This document shows, one piece after another, positions 15,884-25,511 of a stretch of 64,000 nucleotides of DNA (its first letter is position 1; every line of letters starts with the position of its first letter). The notes beneath the pieces were generated by a model. The model saw nothing but the letters and a program-made list of their open reading frames with translations. It was not told the origin of the DNA and ran no database searches. The stretch is from NCBI GenBank assembly GCA_027488115.1, contig JAIYCG010000048.1, positions 1-64,000 of the forward strand, read 5' to 3'. The position numbers were made by a program, and so were the translations under genes. Source of the DNA: Comamonadaceae bacterium. GTDB lineage: Bacteria > Pseudomonadota > Gammaproteobacteria > Burkholderiales > Burkholderiaceae_C.

Positions 15884-18220
15884 CTATTCAATTTGAAGTG
15901 GTTTTGCAAGTCGCATGGCGTTGCAGACAACGCCCATTGAACTGCAAGCCATGCCCAAGCCTGCCAACCAGGCGGGCAGGTAACCCAACATCGCCAAGGG
16001 CACACATGCCAAGTTATAGACCCCAGCCCAAGCAAGGTTCTGCTTCACAATGTGCATGGTTTGTTGGCTGACTTGGATGCTTGCGACCAGTGGCTTCAAA
16101 TCACTGGCCATGAAAACGAAATCGGCTTTGGACTGTGCCAAGGGCAGCGACTGCCCTAGCGCAAACGATACATCTGCACCTGCCAAAACGGGGCCGTCGT
16201 TCAAACCATCGCCCACCATGGCCACACAATGACCCAGCGATTGCGCAAGCTTGACTTGCCTCAGTTTTTCTTCGGGGGAGCAAGCGCCTTGTGCATCCTT
16301 GATTTGCAAACGCTGCGCCACTTGCGCAACAGACGCCGGACCATCTCCCGACAAAATACGAACACGCAATCCCATTTTTTCAAGCGCGCGGAGCGTGGTT
16401 TGAGCCTCTGCTCGCACCGTCTCTGAAAACTCAAATGTTGCGAGCCAGCCTTCTTCGTCACTCAAACAGGCATGCAAAACTTCTGGTGGGTTCGATGGCA
16501 AACTACAAAAAGCTGCAGAGCCCAAGCGCAATGTTTTGCGATCCTCTGCGCCCGATATTGAATCTACATTGACAAGTGTGGCTTGCACACCTTGGCCCAC
16601 AAATTCTTGAAGATTTTCTAACACCGATGGCTGGTCGCTCCTATTCACATTCACATTGAAATGAGAATGTAAATTCGCTTGAACCAACGCCTTTGAGACA
16701 GGGTGCAATGAGTGCGTTGCCAATTCGGCTGCCCTCCGCAAAGCCTGGCCTGGCAACACCCCTGCTCGGGTGGTGATGTGCTCCAAACTGAAATTCTCTT
16801 GTGTCAATGTGCCTGTCTTGTCAAAAATAACCGTATTGACCTTGGCCAAGGTTTGCAAAGCTTGCAAGCGTCTGAGCAACACACCGCCCTTTGCCAATGC
16901 ACCCGCAGTCGATAACATGGCGGCAGGTGTTGCCAAAGACAAAGCGCAAGGGCAAGTCACAATGAGCACAGAAACCGCCACCATGAGTGCGTGTGCAGGG
17001 CTTTGTTGCCAGCCCCAAAGTGCCGCAAAGCCAGCTGCCAAAAGCACGCCCCACAAAAATGGCTTGGCCACTCGATCGGCCATCAATGCCATGTTGGGTT
17101 TTGACACCGACGCACTTTCCATCAAAGCCACCATCTGACCAAAACGAGTTTGCTTGCCAAGTGATTGCACTTGAACTTCGACGCTTGCAGTCAGGTTCAA
17201 ACTACCCGCTAAAACGCCGTCACCTGTACACCTTCGCAAGGGTCTTGACTCACCCGTCAAAAGCGCTTCGTCCACCTGAGTTTCGCCTTTGACAATTTGC
17301 GCGTCAGCGGCAAAGGCTTCACCGGCTAACACTTGAATGACGTCATTCAATCTGACGTGGCGCAAGGTGATCAATTCCCAGTGTCCCTGACTTGTTTTTC
17401 GGTGAACGGCATCAGGCAAACGGTTCATGACCGCTTCCAAGGCACCCGCCGTTTGATCTCGCATGCGCAGCTCTAACCATCGTCCCATGAGCAGAAAAAA
17501 AACAAACATGGTGAAAGAATCAAAGTAAACCTCAGCGCCAAACGTTCCAAAGGGTTCAAAGGTGCCAAGGGTGCTCACCCCAAAAGTCACCAACATGCCA
17601 ATGGCCACAGGCAGATCCATGCTGATTGTTTGGTGTTTTAAATCACGCCAAGCCGACGTGAAAAATGGCATGCATGAGAAAAACAAGACTGGCAAAGACA
17701 AGACCCAAGAGGCCCATCTCAAAAGTTGCACCATGTCTGGCGCCATGTCGGCGGGGTGACTCAGGTAAACGGGCGTGGCATACATCATGACCTGCATCAT
17801 GCAAAGTCCAGCAACCCCTAGGCGCCACAGCATCTTGCGTGCATCTTCACGCCTGACTTCGTTGGCCAATGAATCATTGGCAGGTACTGTGCGGTAGCCC
17901 ATGTGGGCAACCGCCTGCATCCACTGAGAAGGCTTGGTCGTGTCTGAAGACCACACAATTCGGCCCCTGTGACTTCCGGCACTGATTTGCGCTGAGATCA
18001 CGCCAGGAACCGTCAGCAAGGCCTCTTCAATGTTGATGGCACAAGCCGTGCAATGCATGCCCTCAAACACCACACTGGAAGCCCAAACATTCGGGCTGGC
18101 TTGAATCGGCTGGCTGAAGTCAGACCACTCTTGCTCATGGTCTAGCAAGGTCCATGCTGTGGTGCAAACCTTCGGTGTGTTGAAAGCCTGCACATCCAAT
18201 GAGATTGCTGGAGTGGACAT
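15884..18220 (-). CDS. ccoI: Copper-translocating P-type ATPase CcoI (FixI)
   Basis: CcoI exports copper(I) into the periplasm or membrane for the CuB centre of cbb3 oxidase. The 778-residue P1B-ATPase has an N-terminal heavy-metal domain with GMHCTACA near residues 54–61. The membrane metal-binding motif is CPCALSLATPAAM near 428–440, the phosphorylation site DKTGTLT lies near 472–478, and the hinge GDGLNDGPVLAGAD near 695–708. I take the ATG at 18220; an in-frame TTG at 18250 is less likely. No ribosome-binding sequence is obvious, and the FNR-dependent promoter points to transcription beginning at this ATG. Confidence 0.93.
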   Translation of the reverse strand: MSTPAISLDVQAFNTPKVCTTAWTLLDHEQEWSDFSQPIQASPNVWASSVVFEGMHCTACAINIEEALLTVPGVISAQISAGSHRGRIVWSSDTTKPSQWMQAVAHMGYRTVPANDSLANEVRREDARKMLWRLGVAGLCMMQVMMYATPVYLSHPADMAPDMVQLLRWASWVLSLPVLFFSCMPFFTSAWRDLKHQTISMDLPVAIGMLVTFGVSTLGTFEPFGTFGAEVYFDSFTMFVFFLLMGRWLELRMRDQTAGALEAVMNRLPDAVHRKTSQGHWELITLRHVRLNDVIQVLAGEAFAADAQIVKGETQVDEALLTGESRPLRRCTGDGVLAGSLNLTASVEVQVQSLGKQTRFGQMVALMESASVSKPNMALMADRVAKPFLWGVLLAAGFAALWGWQQSPAHALMVAVSVLIVTCPCALSLATPAAMLSTAGALAKGGVLLRRLQALQTLAKVNTVIFDKTGTLTQENFSLEHITTRAGVLPGQALRRAAELATHSLHPVSKALVQANLHSHFNVNVNRSDQPSVLENLQEFVGQGVQATLVNVDSISGAEDRKTLRLGSAAFCSLPSNPPEVLHACLSDEEGWLATFEFSETVRAEAQTTLRALEKMGLRVRILSGDGPASVAQVAQRLQIKDAQGACSPEEKLRQVKLAQSLGHCVAMVGDGLNDGPVLAGADVSFALGQSLPLAQSKADFVFMASDLKPLVASIQVSQQTMHIVKQNLAWAGVYNLACVPLAMLGYLPAWLAGLGMACSSMGVVCNAMRLAKPLQIE

Positions 18221-18226
18221 GCGCAG

Positions 18227-18268
18227 AAGATATGCCAAAAAGCTTGCCAAGAACTTGATCTAAATCAA
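18227..18268 (-). promoter_or_regulatory. FNR-dependent promoter of ccoI (box 18255–18268, -10 at 18227–18232)
   Basis: TTGATCTAAATCAA at 18255–18268 is an exact FNR consensus. On the minus strand TATCTT begins 29.5 bases beyond the box centre, the position expected of the -10 in a class II FNR promoter. The implied start at -41.5 from the centre falls on 18220, the A of the ccoI ATG. The same box lies 63 bp before the divergent uspA start and could serve both genes. Confidence 0.7.
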
Positions 18269-18324
18269 GACGCGCAAATTTGAGAGTTTTAAGCTTTGCG
18301 CATCAATTCAAAAAGGAGCCCATC

Positions 18325-18768
18325 ATGTATGAACGTATTCTGGTTGCCACAGACGGATCTTCGTTGTCAAAGAAAGCCGTTGCCAGCGCCATCGGACTGG
18401 CCGTCAAATGCGGCGCTGAGCTCATTGCACTGAAAGTGGTTCCGCGTTACCCACAGGCCTACTTTGAAGGCAGCATTCCTTTGAACGCCAAAGATGTGGC
18501 GCGCATTGAAGCGCAATGGGCCGAAGAAGCTCAAGCGGCTGTGGATGCGGTGCAAAAAGCTGCGACCGCCAAAGGCCTCATCGCCAAAGGCGTTGTGAGC
18601 CGCTCGGACATTGTGTCAGACGCTATCATTGCAGGCGCCAAAAAACACAAGGCTGACTTGGTGGTCATGGCCTCGCATGGCCGCAAAGGCATCAAGCGCT
18701 TGCTCTTGGGTAGCGAAACACAACAAGTGCTGACCCACTGCCAAGTGCCCGTTTTGGTACTACGCTAA
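18325..18768 (+). CDS. Universal stress protein UspA family
   Basis: This 147-residue single-domain protein begins MYERILVATDGS, the usual UspA first strand, and ends with ASHGRKGIKRLLLGSETQ, the nucleotide-binding loop of ATP-binding family members. Usp proteins support survival under stress, and anaerobic FNR/Anr-controlled examples are known. An AAAAGGAG site precedes the ATG. It shares a promoter region with divergent ccoI around a perfect FNR box, which suggests induction at low oxygen. Its 3' end overlaps the convergent ligase gene by about nine bases. Confidence 0.9.
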   Translation: MYERILVATDGSSLSKKAVASAIGLAVKCGAELIALKVVPRYPQAYFEGSIPLNAKDVARIEAQWAEEAQAAVDAVQKAATAKGLIAKGVVSRSDIVSDAIIAGAKKHKADLVVMASHGRKGIKRLLLGSETQQVLTHCQVPVLVLR

Positions 18769-20304
18769 GAACAAATTTTTGTGCTGATCGCGCAATAAAT
18801 TTTTCTGCACCTTGCCCATGGTGTTTCGGGGGAGCTCAGGGACCACGAAACATTTTTTGGGTATCTTGAAATTAGCCAACTGCGATTTCAAACTCGCAAT
18901 GATGTGCTCAGGATTCAGTTGGGCACCAGGTTTTGCAATGACAACGGCCACGCCCACTTCGCCAAAATCTGGGTGCGGCACACCCACTAAGGCACTTTCG
19001 GCCACACCCGTCATCTCGTTGATGTAGCCTTCAATTTCAGCGGGGTAAACGTTGTAGCCACCACTGATGATCAAGTCCTTGCTGCGACCCACAATGACCA
19101 CATAGCCTCGTTCATCGAACTTGCCCACATCGCCTGTTTTGAAAAAACCGTCGGCCGTAAATTCTTCTTTTGTTTTCTCGGGCATGCGCCAGTAAGCTTG
19201 AAACACATTGGGGCCCTTGACCTGAATGTTGCCAATCTCACCCACTGGCAAGTTCTTGCCATCGTCGCCCTGAACTCGCAGTTGGACACCTGGCAAGGGG
19301 AATCCCACGGTGCCGCCACGTCGCTCACTTTGTCCACCATGGCGCTTGTCAGCGGCATAGGGGTTGGATGTGAGCATGACGGTTTCACTCATGCCATAGC
19401 GCTCCAAAATGGTGTGGCCGGTGCGTTGCTGCCATTCCGTGAAAGTTTCAATGAGCAAGGGGGCAGATCCTGCAATGAACAAACGCATGTTGCGAACAGC
19501 TTCTTTGTTCAGGGTGGGTTCGGCCAACATGCGCACATAAAGCGTGGGCACTCCCATGAACACCGTAGCCTCTGGCATTTTGGCAATGACCAATTTGGGA
19601 TCGAACTTGGCCATCCAAATCATCTTGCTGCCATTGATCAGGGCGCCGTGAATGGCCACAAACAAACCGTGCACGTGAAAGATAGGCAAAGCGTGGATGA
19701 GCACATCGCCTTTTTTCCAACCCCAATAGGTTTTCAACATTTGTGCGTTGCTGAGCATGTTGCCATGGGTCAGCATGGCCCCTTTGCTTCTCCCAGTGGT
19801 GCCACTGGTGTACAAAATGGCAGCCAAATCATCGGCCGTTTGAACAGCCACTTTGTGCTGATCTTTTTGCTGTGCTGCTCGCTCTAGCAAAGTGCCCGAG
19901 CGATCGTCATTCAAAGTGAACACATGCTGCGTCCCTGCTTTGAAAGCAATTTTGCTAACCCAACCAAAATTGGCACCCGAACACACCACCACCGCTGGCT
20001 CGGCATTGCCTATGAAATATTCAATTTCCGAGCTTTGATAGGCGGTGTTGAGTGGCAGAAAAACATACCCCGCGCGAAGCGTTGCCAAGTACAGCATGAG
20101 CGCCTCGACAGACTTTTCAACCTGCACAGCAACGCGACTGCCCTTGGGCAACTTCAAGCCATTGAACAAGTTGGCCATCATGGCACTGGCTCGATCGAGA
20201 TCTCGCCATGTGTAGTTCAAGCCTTGGTCTGTTTCAACCGCAATTGAATCTAGGTTTGCGGGGAATGCGGCTCTCAGGGCTGCAAACAAATTTTCTTGTG
20301 CCAT
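18760..20304 (-). CDS. Malonyl-CoA synthetase (MatB-like AMP-binding ligase)
   Basis: This 514-residue ANL ligase probably makes malonyl-CoA from malonate, CoA and ATP. Motifs in order are VQVEKSVEALMLYLATLR near residues 64–81, LYTSGTTGRSKGAMLTHGN near 159–177, YGMSETVMLTSNPY near 301–314, FFKTGDVG near 383–390, GRSKDLIISGGYNVYPAEIE near 401–420 and the catalytic lysine in NTMGKVQKN near the C-terminus. The VEKSxEAL and LPLNTAY blocks closely resemble MatB of rhizobia as I recall it. I chose MAQENLFAAL, two bases after the stop of the upstream Bug gene. That pairing suggests uptake and activation of malonate or a methyl derivative. Confidence 0.85.
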   Translation of the reverse strand: MAQENLFAALRAAFPANLDSIAVETDQGLNYTWRDLDRASAMMANLFNGLKLPKGSRVAVQVEKSVEALMLYLATLRAGYVFLPLNTAYQSSEIEYFIGNAEPAVVVCSGANFGWVSKIAFKAGTQHVFTLNDDRSGTLLERAAQQKDQHKVAVQTADDLAAILYTSGTTGRSKGAMLTHGNMLSNAQMLKTYWGWKKGDVLIHALPIFHVHGLFVAIHGALINGSKMIWMAKFDPKLVIAKMPEATVFMGVPTLYVRMLAEPTLNKEAVRNMRLFIAGSAPLLIETFTEWQQRTGHTILERYGMSETVMLTSNPYAADKRHGGQSERRGGTVGFPLPGVQLRVQGDDGKNLPVGEIGNIQVKGPNVFQAYWRMPEKTKEEFTADGFFKTGDVGKFDERGYVVIVGRSKDLIISGGYNVYPAEIEGYINEMTGVAESALVGVPHPDFGEVGVAVVIAKPGAQLNPEHIIASLKSQLANFKIPKKCFVVPELPRNTMGKVQKNLLRDQHKNLFLA

Positions 20305-20306
20305 AA

Positions 20307-21302
20307 TTAGTCCAACTTTGCGCCAGAGGCTTTCACCACTTGGCTCCATTTACGCAATTCGGTTTTAATGAATGCCTCAAATTGTGCACCGGTAAGATTA
20401 GGGAATTCTGCACCTTGTGCAGCCCAAACGGCTTTGGCTTCATCGGTTTGGCTGGCTTTGCGCACTTCCTCCACCATTCGAGTTTGTGCTTCAGCAGGCG
20501 TAGCTTTGGGAGCCCAGAGGCCATACCAAGTACTGACGGTGTAATCTGGCAAGCCCAATTCTGAAGAACAGGGCACGTCTGGAAAAGCAGGGTTGCGCTT
20601 AGTGCCCGACACCATCAGCGCCTTGATTCTGCCGCCTTTGATATGAGCCGCAGAAGAACCCAGCCCATCAAACATCATGTCCACATTGCCTGCAATCAAG
20701 TCTTGCAATGCAGGGCCTGCGCCTCGGTAAGGAATGTGGGTAATGAAGGTCTGAGTTTGGAGCTTGAACAACTCACCTGCCAAATGGTGCGAAGTGCCAC
20801 CACCCGCAGAGCCATAGTTCAATCGACCTGGGTTCTTTTTGACAAACTCCAAAAACTCTTGCAAGTTGTTGGCCGGTACTTTTTTGGGATTGACCACCAA
20901 AACTTGGGGCACGGCGGCTACCAAAATGAGAGGGACCAAATCACGCTCTAGGTCATATTCCAGTTTGGGATACATGCTGGGTGCTATGGTGTGATGTACG
21001 GCGCCCATGAAAAAATTGTAGCCATCTGGGGCTGCCTTGGCAGCGATGCCAGCACCCAAAGTACCGCCAGCGCCGCCCCTGTTGTCAATGATCAGTTGCT
21101 TGCCGGTGAGTTTAGAGAAAATAGCCGAAAGAGGACGCGCAAATGCATCTGTTCCACCCCCCGCTGGAAAAGGAACAACGAGGTTGACAGGTTTTGTGGG
21201 CCAAGTGGCTTGAGCCCAAGCTGGCAGCGAAGCGGCCAGTGAAGCACCCACACTCCATTGCAAAAGATGTCGGCGCTGAACTTGATGATCAGATTGCTGC
21301 AT
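20307..21302 (-). CDS. Bug/TctC-family periplasmic substrate-binding protein, orphan
   Basis: This 331-residue receptor has an export signal with twin arginines (QRRHLLQWSVGASLAASL) ending near AWAQA, then WPTKPVNLVVPFPAGGGTDA, the typical Bug amino-terminal strand and loop. A GGAGAC site precedes the ATG. Bug proteins bind carboxylates, often with high affinity, and many are encoded away from tctAB genes. No membrane subunits lie nearby here. It forms a two-gene unit with the MatB-like ligase, so malonate is a reasonable candidate ligand. Confidence 0.9.
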   Translation of the reverse strand: MQQSDHQVQRRHLLQWSVGASLAASLPAWAQATWPTKPVNLVVPFPAGGGTDAFARPLSAIFSKLTGKQLIIDNRGGAGGTLGAGIAAKAAPDGYNFFMGAVHHTIAPSMYPKLEYDLERDLVPLILVAAVPQVLVVNPKKVPANNLQEFLEFVKKNPGRLNYGSAGGGTSHHLAGELFKLQTQTFITHIPYRGAGPALQDLIAGNVDMMFDGLGSSAAHIKGGRIKALMVSGTKRNPAFPDVPCSSELGLPDYTVSTWYGLWAPKATPAEAQTRMVEEVRKASQTDEAKAVWAAQGAEFPNLTGAQFEAFIKTELRKWSQVVKASGAKLD

Positions 21303-21368
21303 GTTTGTCTCCTTTGATTAATTGTTTGAATGTCCTACTGTCTCACCTGAAAAAAATAGCAACTGTCT

Positions 21369-22169
21369 CTAAACGACTCTGGGCTTGTTGACTGCAAAAT
21401 ACAGAAACAGGCCAGCCAAAATCATGGGAACGCACAACCACTGACCCATGCTAAATCCCAAAGACAGCAGTCCTAGATGTGCATCTGGCTCCCGAAAGAA
21501 TTCGGCCACAAACCTCAAAATACCATAGCCCATTAAAAACACCGCAGATACTTGACCCATTGGACGGTTTTTTCGGGCAAAAACCCAAAGAATGGCAAAA
21601 AGCAACAAGCCTTCTAACAAGAACTGGTAAAGCTGTGAGGGGTGGCGCGGAAAATCACCAGCACCTCTAAAAATCATGCCCCAGGGCAGTTCAGGGTCGG
21701 CTTGTCGACCCCACAACTCGCCGTTGATAAAGTTACCGATTCGACCTGCAGCCAAGCCAGTTGGCACACAAGGCGCCACAAAATCCATGACTTGAAAGAA
21801 TGGGCGCCGACGGGTTTTGGCAAACCACACCATGGCGGCCATGACACCGAGCAAGCCCCCGTGAAAGCTCATGCCGCCTTGCCAAACGTAAGCCACCTCG
21901 AGAGGATGAGAAAAATAATAGGACGGCTGATAAAACACACAGTAACCAATGCGTCCGCCCAAGACCACACCCAAGACTCCCGCAAACAAGATGTCTTCGA
22001 CATCCCGTACGTTCCAATGGGTAAGGCGCGCATAAGGCAGGTGCCTGAGCCGTCTGGTTGCCAAAAAGAAGAACAGCGCAAACGCGGCCAAGTAGGTCAA
22101 ACCGTACCAATGAACTGCGACGGGTCCTAATTGCAATGCAACGGGGTTAATTTGAGGGTGAATCAACAT
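21369..22169 (-). CDS. lgt: Prolipoprotein diacylglyceryl transferase
   Basis: Lgt transfers diacylglycerol from phosphatidylglycerol to the lipobox cysteine of lipoprotein precursors in the inner membrane. The 266-residue protein has seven membrane segments. [16 protein letters not shown] near residues 78–93 and [11 protein letters not shown] near 105–115 carry conserved catalytic-region residues, and the Lgt signature [14 protein letters not shown] lies near 148–161. I chose the start at [16 protein letters not shown], the normal family beginning; the frame is open further upstream but that part looks non-coding. Confidence 0.95.
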   Translation of the reverse strand: MLIHPQINPVALQLGPVAVHWYGLTYLAAFALFFFLATRRLRHLPYARLTHWNVRDVEDILFAGVLGVVLGGRIGYCVFYQPSYYFSHPLEVAYVWQGGMSFHGGLLGVMAAMVWFAKTRRRPFFQVMDFVAPCVPTGLAAGRIGNFINGELWGRQADPELPWGMIFRGAGDFPRHPSQLYQFLLEGLLLFAILWVFARKNRPMGQVSAVFLMGYGILRFVAEFFREPDAHLGLLSLGFSMGQWLCVPMILAGLFLYFAVNKPRVV

Positions 22170-22343
22170 GGACACCGATTGTGCACCCTTCGCTACCCAA
22201 ATGGACAGGGTGCTAGCCCTAAGTTGGTAGCAGGTGTCGAGGAAGGGCTTTGAAAGGCTGAGTTCATGGCCCATGAAATTTCTGGCGGGGGCTCAATTAG
22301 AATAAGCCAACCATTTCCTATACGCCCTTTGAAAAGTGCCAAT

Positions 22344-24056
22344 ATGACAGACAAAATCATCCCCATTCACCCTGCCACCCCTAGCAACCGTCGCAGTGCC
22401 AACATCACTCAGGGCAAATCACGTGCGCCTAACCGCTCGATGTACTATGCCATGGGCTATGAAGAAGGTGACTTTGTGAAGCCCATGGTGGGTGTGGCCA
22501 ACGGGCACAGCACCATCACCCCTTGCAACAGTGGCCTTCAAAAATTGGCCGATGCCGCGGTGGAGGGCATTGAAGAGGCAGGTGGTAATGCCCAAATTTT
22601 TGGCACTCCCACCATTTCTGATGGCATGGCCATGGGTACCGAGGGCATGAAATACTCCCTCATAAGCCGTGAAGTGATTTCGGACTGCATTGAAACCTGC
22701 GTGCAGGGCCAGTGGATGGATGGCGTGTTGGTGGTGGGTGGTTGCGACAAAAACATGCCGGGCGGCATGATGGGCATCTTGCGGGCCAACGTGCCGGCCA
22801 TCTACGTTTATGGTGGCACCATTTTGCCGGGCCGTTACCAAGACAAAGATCTGAACATCGTGAGTGTGTTTGAAGCGGTGGGCCAAAACGCTGCAGGCAA
22901 TTTAAGCGACTTCTATTTGAAAGAAATTGAAAAACGCGCCATTCCTGGCACCGGTTCATGCGGCGGTATGTACACGGCCAACACCATGTCTTCTGCCTTT
23001 GAAGCTTTGGGCATGTCGCTGCCCTACTCTTCCACCATGGCCAACCCCCATGATGAAACGAAAAACTCGGCCAAAGCATCGGCCAAAGTTTTGCTGGAAG
23101 CCATCAAAAACAATTTGAAACCACGCGACATCGTGACCAAAGAAGCCATTGAAAATGCCGTGGCTGTCATCATGGCCACCGGCGGTTCGACCAATGCAGT
23201 GCTTCACTTTTTGGCCATTGCGCACACGGCTGAAGTTGAGTGGACCATTGACGACTTCGAGCGCATGCGCAAGAAGATTCCCGTTATTTGCGATTTGAAA
23301 CCCAGCGGCAAATATTTGGCAGTCGATTTGCACCGCGCTGGCGGCATTCCACAAGTCATGAAGGTCTTGCTCAAGGCTGGTTTGTTGCACGGCGATTGCA
23401 TGACCATCACCGGCAAAACAGTGGCAGAAAACTTGAAAGACATTCCGGATGCGCCACGCGCCGACCAAGATGTGATTCGCACCATTGACAAGCCCATGTA
23501 CGCAGAAGGCCACTTGGCCATTCTGAAAGGCAACTTGTCACCCGAAGGTGCAGTAGCCAAAATTACGGGCTTGAAGAATCCCGTCATTACAGGTCCTGCC
23601 CGTGTATTTGACGATGAACAATCTGCCTTGCAAGCTATTTTGGATGGCAAGATCAAAGCGGGTGATGTGATGGTCTTGCGTTATCTCGGTCCCAAAGGCG
23701 GCCCTGGCATGCCCGAAATGTTGGCACCTACCGGTGCCCTCATTGGTGCTGGTTTGGGCGAAAGCGTGGGACTCATTACCGATGGCCGCTTCTCGGGTGG
23801 CACGTGGGGCATGGTAGTGGGTCACGTGGCGCCAGAAGCTGCTGCTGGCGGCACCATTGCATTTGTCAACGAAGGCGATTCAATCACCATCGATGCACAC
23901 AAACTCATCTTGGAATTGAACGTGCCTGAGGCAGAAATTGCCAAACGCCGTGCCAATTGGACTGCGCCTAAACCCCGCTACACACGGGGAGTTCAGGCCA
24001 AGTTTGCCAACAACGCATCCAGCGCCAGCAAAGGTGCAGTGCTGGATTTGTATTGA
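22344..24056 (+). CDS. ilvD: Dihydroxy-acid dehydratase
   Basis: IlvD is an iron–sulfur enzyme that removes water from 2,3-dihydroxy acids in valine, isoleucine and pantothenate synthesis. The 570-residue protein shows NRSMYYAMG near residues 30–38, [13 protein letters not shown] near 131–143 and [15 protein letters not shown] near 201–215, whose cysteines bind the cluster, and [20 protein letters not shown] near 479–498. I chose [10 protein letters not shown] because it matches the normal family start; the longer in-frame opening is not conserved. It is divergent from lgt and not next to other ilv genes. Confidence 0.96.
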   Translation: MTDKIIPIHPATPSNRRSANITQGKSRAPNRSMYYAMGYEEGDFVKPMVGVANGHSTITPCNSGLQKLADAAVEGIEEAGGNAQIFGTPTISDGMAMGTEGMKYSLISREVISDCIETCVQGQWMDGVLVVGGCDKNMPGGMMGILRANVPAIYVYGGTILPGRYQDKDLNIVSVFEAVGQNAAGNLSDFYLKEIEKRAIPGTGSCGGMYTANTMSSAFEALGMSLPYSSTMANPHDETKNSAKASAKVLLEAIKNNLKPRDIVTKEAIENAVAVIMATGGSTNAVLHFLAIAHTAEVEWTIDDFERMRKKIPVICDLKPSGKYLAVDLHRAGGIPQVMKVLLKAGLLHGDCMTITGKTVAENLKDIPDAPRADQDVIRTIDKPMYAEGHLAILKGNLSPEGAVAKITGLKNPVITGPARVFDDEQSALQAILDGKIKAGDVMVLRYLGPKGGPGMPEMLAPTGALIGAGLGESVGLITDGRFSGGTWGMVVGHVAPEAAAGGTIAFVNEGDSITIDAHKLILELNVPEAEIAKRRANWTAPKPRYTRGVQAKFANNASSASKGAVLDLY

Positions 24057-24061
24057 TTTGA

Positions 24062-24080
24062 AAAGCGCTTATTGCGCTTT
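24062..24080. terminator. Hairpin between convergent ilvD and HbpS-like genes
   Basis: AAAGCGC and GCGCTTT form a perfect 7-bp stem around five bases, just after the ilvD stop and before the stop of the opposing gene. The T-tract is short in both directions, so it is at best a modest bidirectional terminator. Confidence 0.45.
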
Positions 24081-24087
24081 CAACCTA

Positions 24088-24495
24088 TTAGAGGCCAATG
24101 GCGGCGATGCCCGCCTTGGCAATCTGTGCGTCTTCTGTTGACTTCACGCCACTGACGCCCACAGCGCCAATGCAAATGCCGTCTTTCACAATGGGCACGC
24201 CACCTTCGAGCATGCCCTCAATGGTGGGGGCTGACAAGAATGAGTAACGGCCACCATTGATCACATCTTCGTAAATTTTGCTTTCACGTTGACCCAAAGC
24301 CGACGTCTTGGCTTTGGCGGGTGCAATGTGCGAAGAAATGGGTGCTGCGCCATCTAAGCGCTGGAAATGCAATAAATGGCCACCTGCATCCACAATGGCA
24401 ATGCTCACGGCCCAATGGTTTTTTTGAGCTTCCGCTTGGGCTGCGGCCGCGATGGCTTGAACGTCGGACAATTCGAGGGTAGATTGAGTTTTCAT
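24088..24495 (-). CDS. GlcG/HbpS family haem-binding-like protein
   Basis: This 135-residue protein belongs to the DUF336/GlcG family. The core is VSIAIVDAGGHLLHFQRLDGA near residues 30–50, AKAKTSALGQRES near 60–72, and the C-terminal GGVPIVKDGICIGAVGVSG near 98–116. Family members include HbpS, which binds haem, and GlcG, of unknown activity in glycolate operons. It appears to be a single gene, convergent with ilvD. No signal peptide is visible, so a cytoplasmic location is likely. The ligand cannot be told from sequence. Confidence 0.82.
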   Translation of the reverse strand: MKTQSTLELSDVQAIAAAAQAEAQKNHWAVSIAIVDAGGHLLHFQRLDGAAPISSHIAPAKAKTSALGQRESKIYEDVINGGRYSFLSAPTIEGMLEGGVPIVKDGICIGAVGVSGVKSTEDAQIAKAGIAAIGL

Positions 24496-24670
24496 AAGGC
24501 TCTAAGGGGTAAAAAATTGACCCACAAGCATAACTCAGCCCGCTCTGGGCATTGGCCAATGGAAAGTCACAACACAAAAGACCCTGAAAACTTTGGCAAA
24601 TAGGGCATCAAGCTTTACAAGCCCTACAATTTGCTCACCCGATTCAGGGTGGATTAACAGGAGTTCACAC

Positions 24671-25369
24671 ATGAGCGATCTTCAAAACATTGAGCAACCC
24701 AGCTGGGGTAACGTTGTCAGCACGCCCGCAGAGCGCAACAAGGTCATGCGCAACACTTACATGTTGTTGGCCCTCAGCCTTTTGCCCACCGTGTTGGGCG
24801 CATGGCTTGGCGTGTCAACTGGCATCACCCAAGCTTTGGGTGGTGGTTTAGGCCTCGTCGTATTTTTAGGCGGCGCCATTGGTTTCATGTTTGCCATTGA
24901 GAAAACCAAACACTCCTCCACAGGCGTGTTGGTTTTGTTGGCCTTCACCTTCTTCATGGGCCTCATGCTGTCTCGCATGATTGCCATGGTGTTGGGCTTT
25001 AAAAACGGCGCCGACCTCATCATGACCGCCTTCGCTGGCACCGCCGGTGTCTTCGCAGTCATGGCCACTTTGGCCAGCGTCATCAAGCGCGATTTGTCTG
25101 GTATGGGCAAGTGGTTGTTCGTAGGCGCCTTGGTACTCATGGTAGGCGGTATCGTCAACATGTTTGTGGGCTCCACTGCTGGCATGATGGCTTTGTCTGT
25201 GGCTGCCATTGGTATCTTCAGTGCTTACATGCTTTACGACCTGAAGCAAATCTTGGATGGCGGTGAAACCAACTACATCAGCGCCACCCTCATGCTGTAC
25301 ATGGATTTGTTCAACGTGTTCCAAAGCCTCTTGGCACTGCTAGGCCTTTGGGGTGGTGAGCGCGACTAA
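24671..25369 (+). CDS. Bax inhibitor-1/YccA family membrane protein
   Basis: This 232-residue protein has seven membrane helices and belongs to the BI-1 family with YccA and YbhL. YccA modulates the FtsH protease in E. coli, and some relatives conduct calcium in a pH-dependent way. The start ATG follows an AGGAG site by seven bases. The N-terminus (SDLQNIEQPSWGN) is cytoplasmic. Near the end, YMLYDLKQILDGGETNYISA carries the conserved aspartates of the family's proposed pH sensor. A strong terminator follows. Confidence 0.92.
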   Translation: MSDLQNIEQPSWGNVVSTPAERNKVMRNTYMLLALSLLPTVLGAWLGVSTGITQALGGGLGLVVFLGGAIGFMFAIEKTKHSSTGVLVLLAFTFFMGLMLSRMIAMVLGFKNGADLIMTAFAGTAGVFAVMATLASVIKRDLSGMGKWLFVGALVLMVGGIVNMFVGSTAGMMALSVAAIGIFSAYMLYDLKQILDGGETNYISATLMLYMDLFNVFQSLLALLGLWGGERD

Positions 25370-25420
25370 TTGCCCACAGTAGCCTTGGCGCTACTGGCAC
25401 TGCTTTCAAGCTTCAACATC

Positions 25421-25458
25421 AAGCACCTGAGTCCAATAGGATTCGGGTGCTTTTTTTT
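25421..25458 (+). terminator. Rho-independent terminator of the BI-1 gene
   Basis: A 14-bp stem (AAGCACCTGAGTCC with GGATTCGGGTGCTT, two G·U pairs) closes on the loop AATA and runs into eight T residues. Confidence 0.9.
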
Positions 25459-25511
25459 AAGAGTGCTTTTTGAATGCAGCTTTTCAGGCACGCCTTTTGA
25501 CAGCACTCTTT

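Noticed and set aside
25459..25510. 9-bp inverted repeat AAGAGTGCT…AGCACTCTT after rlmD as an rlmD terminator
   Set aside because: The loop is over 30 bases and on the minus strand it is followed by A residues, not T.
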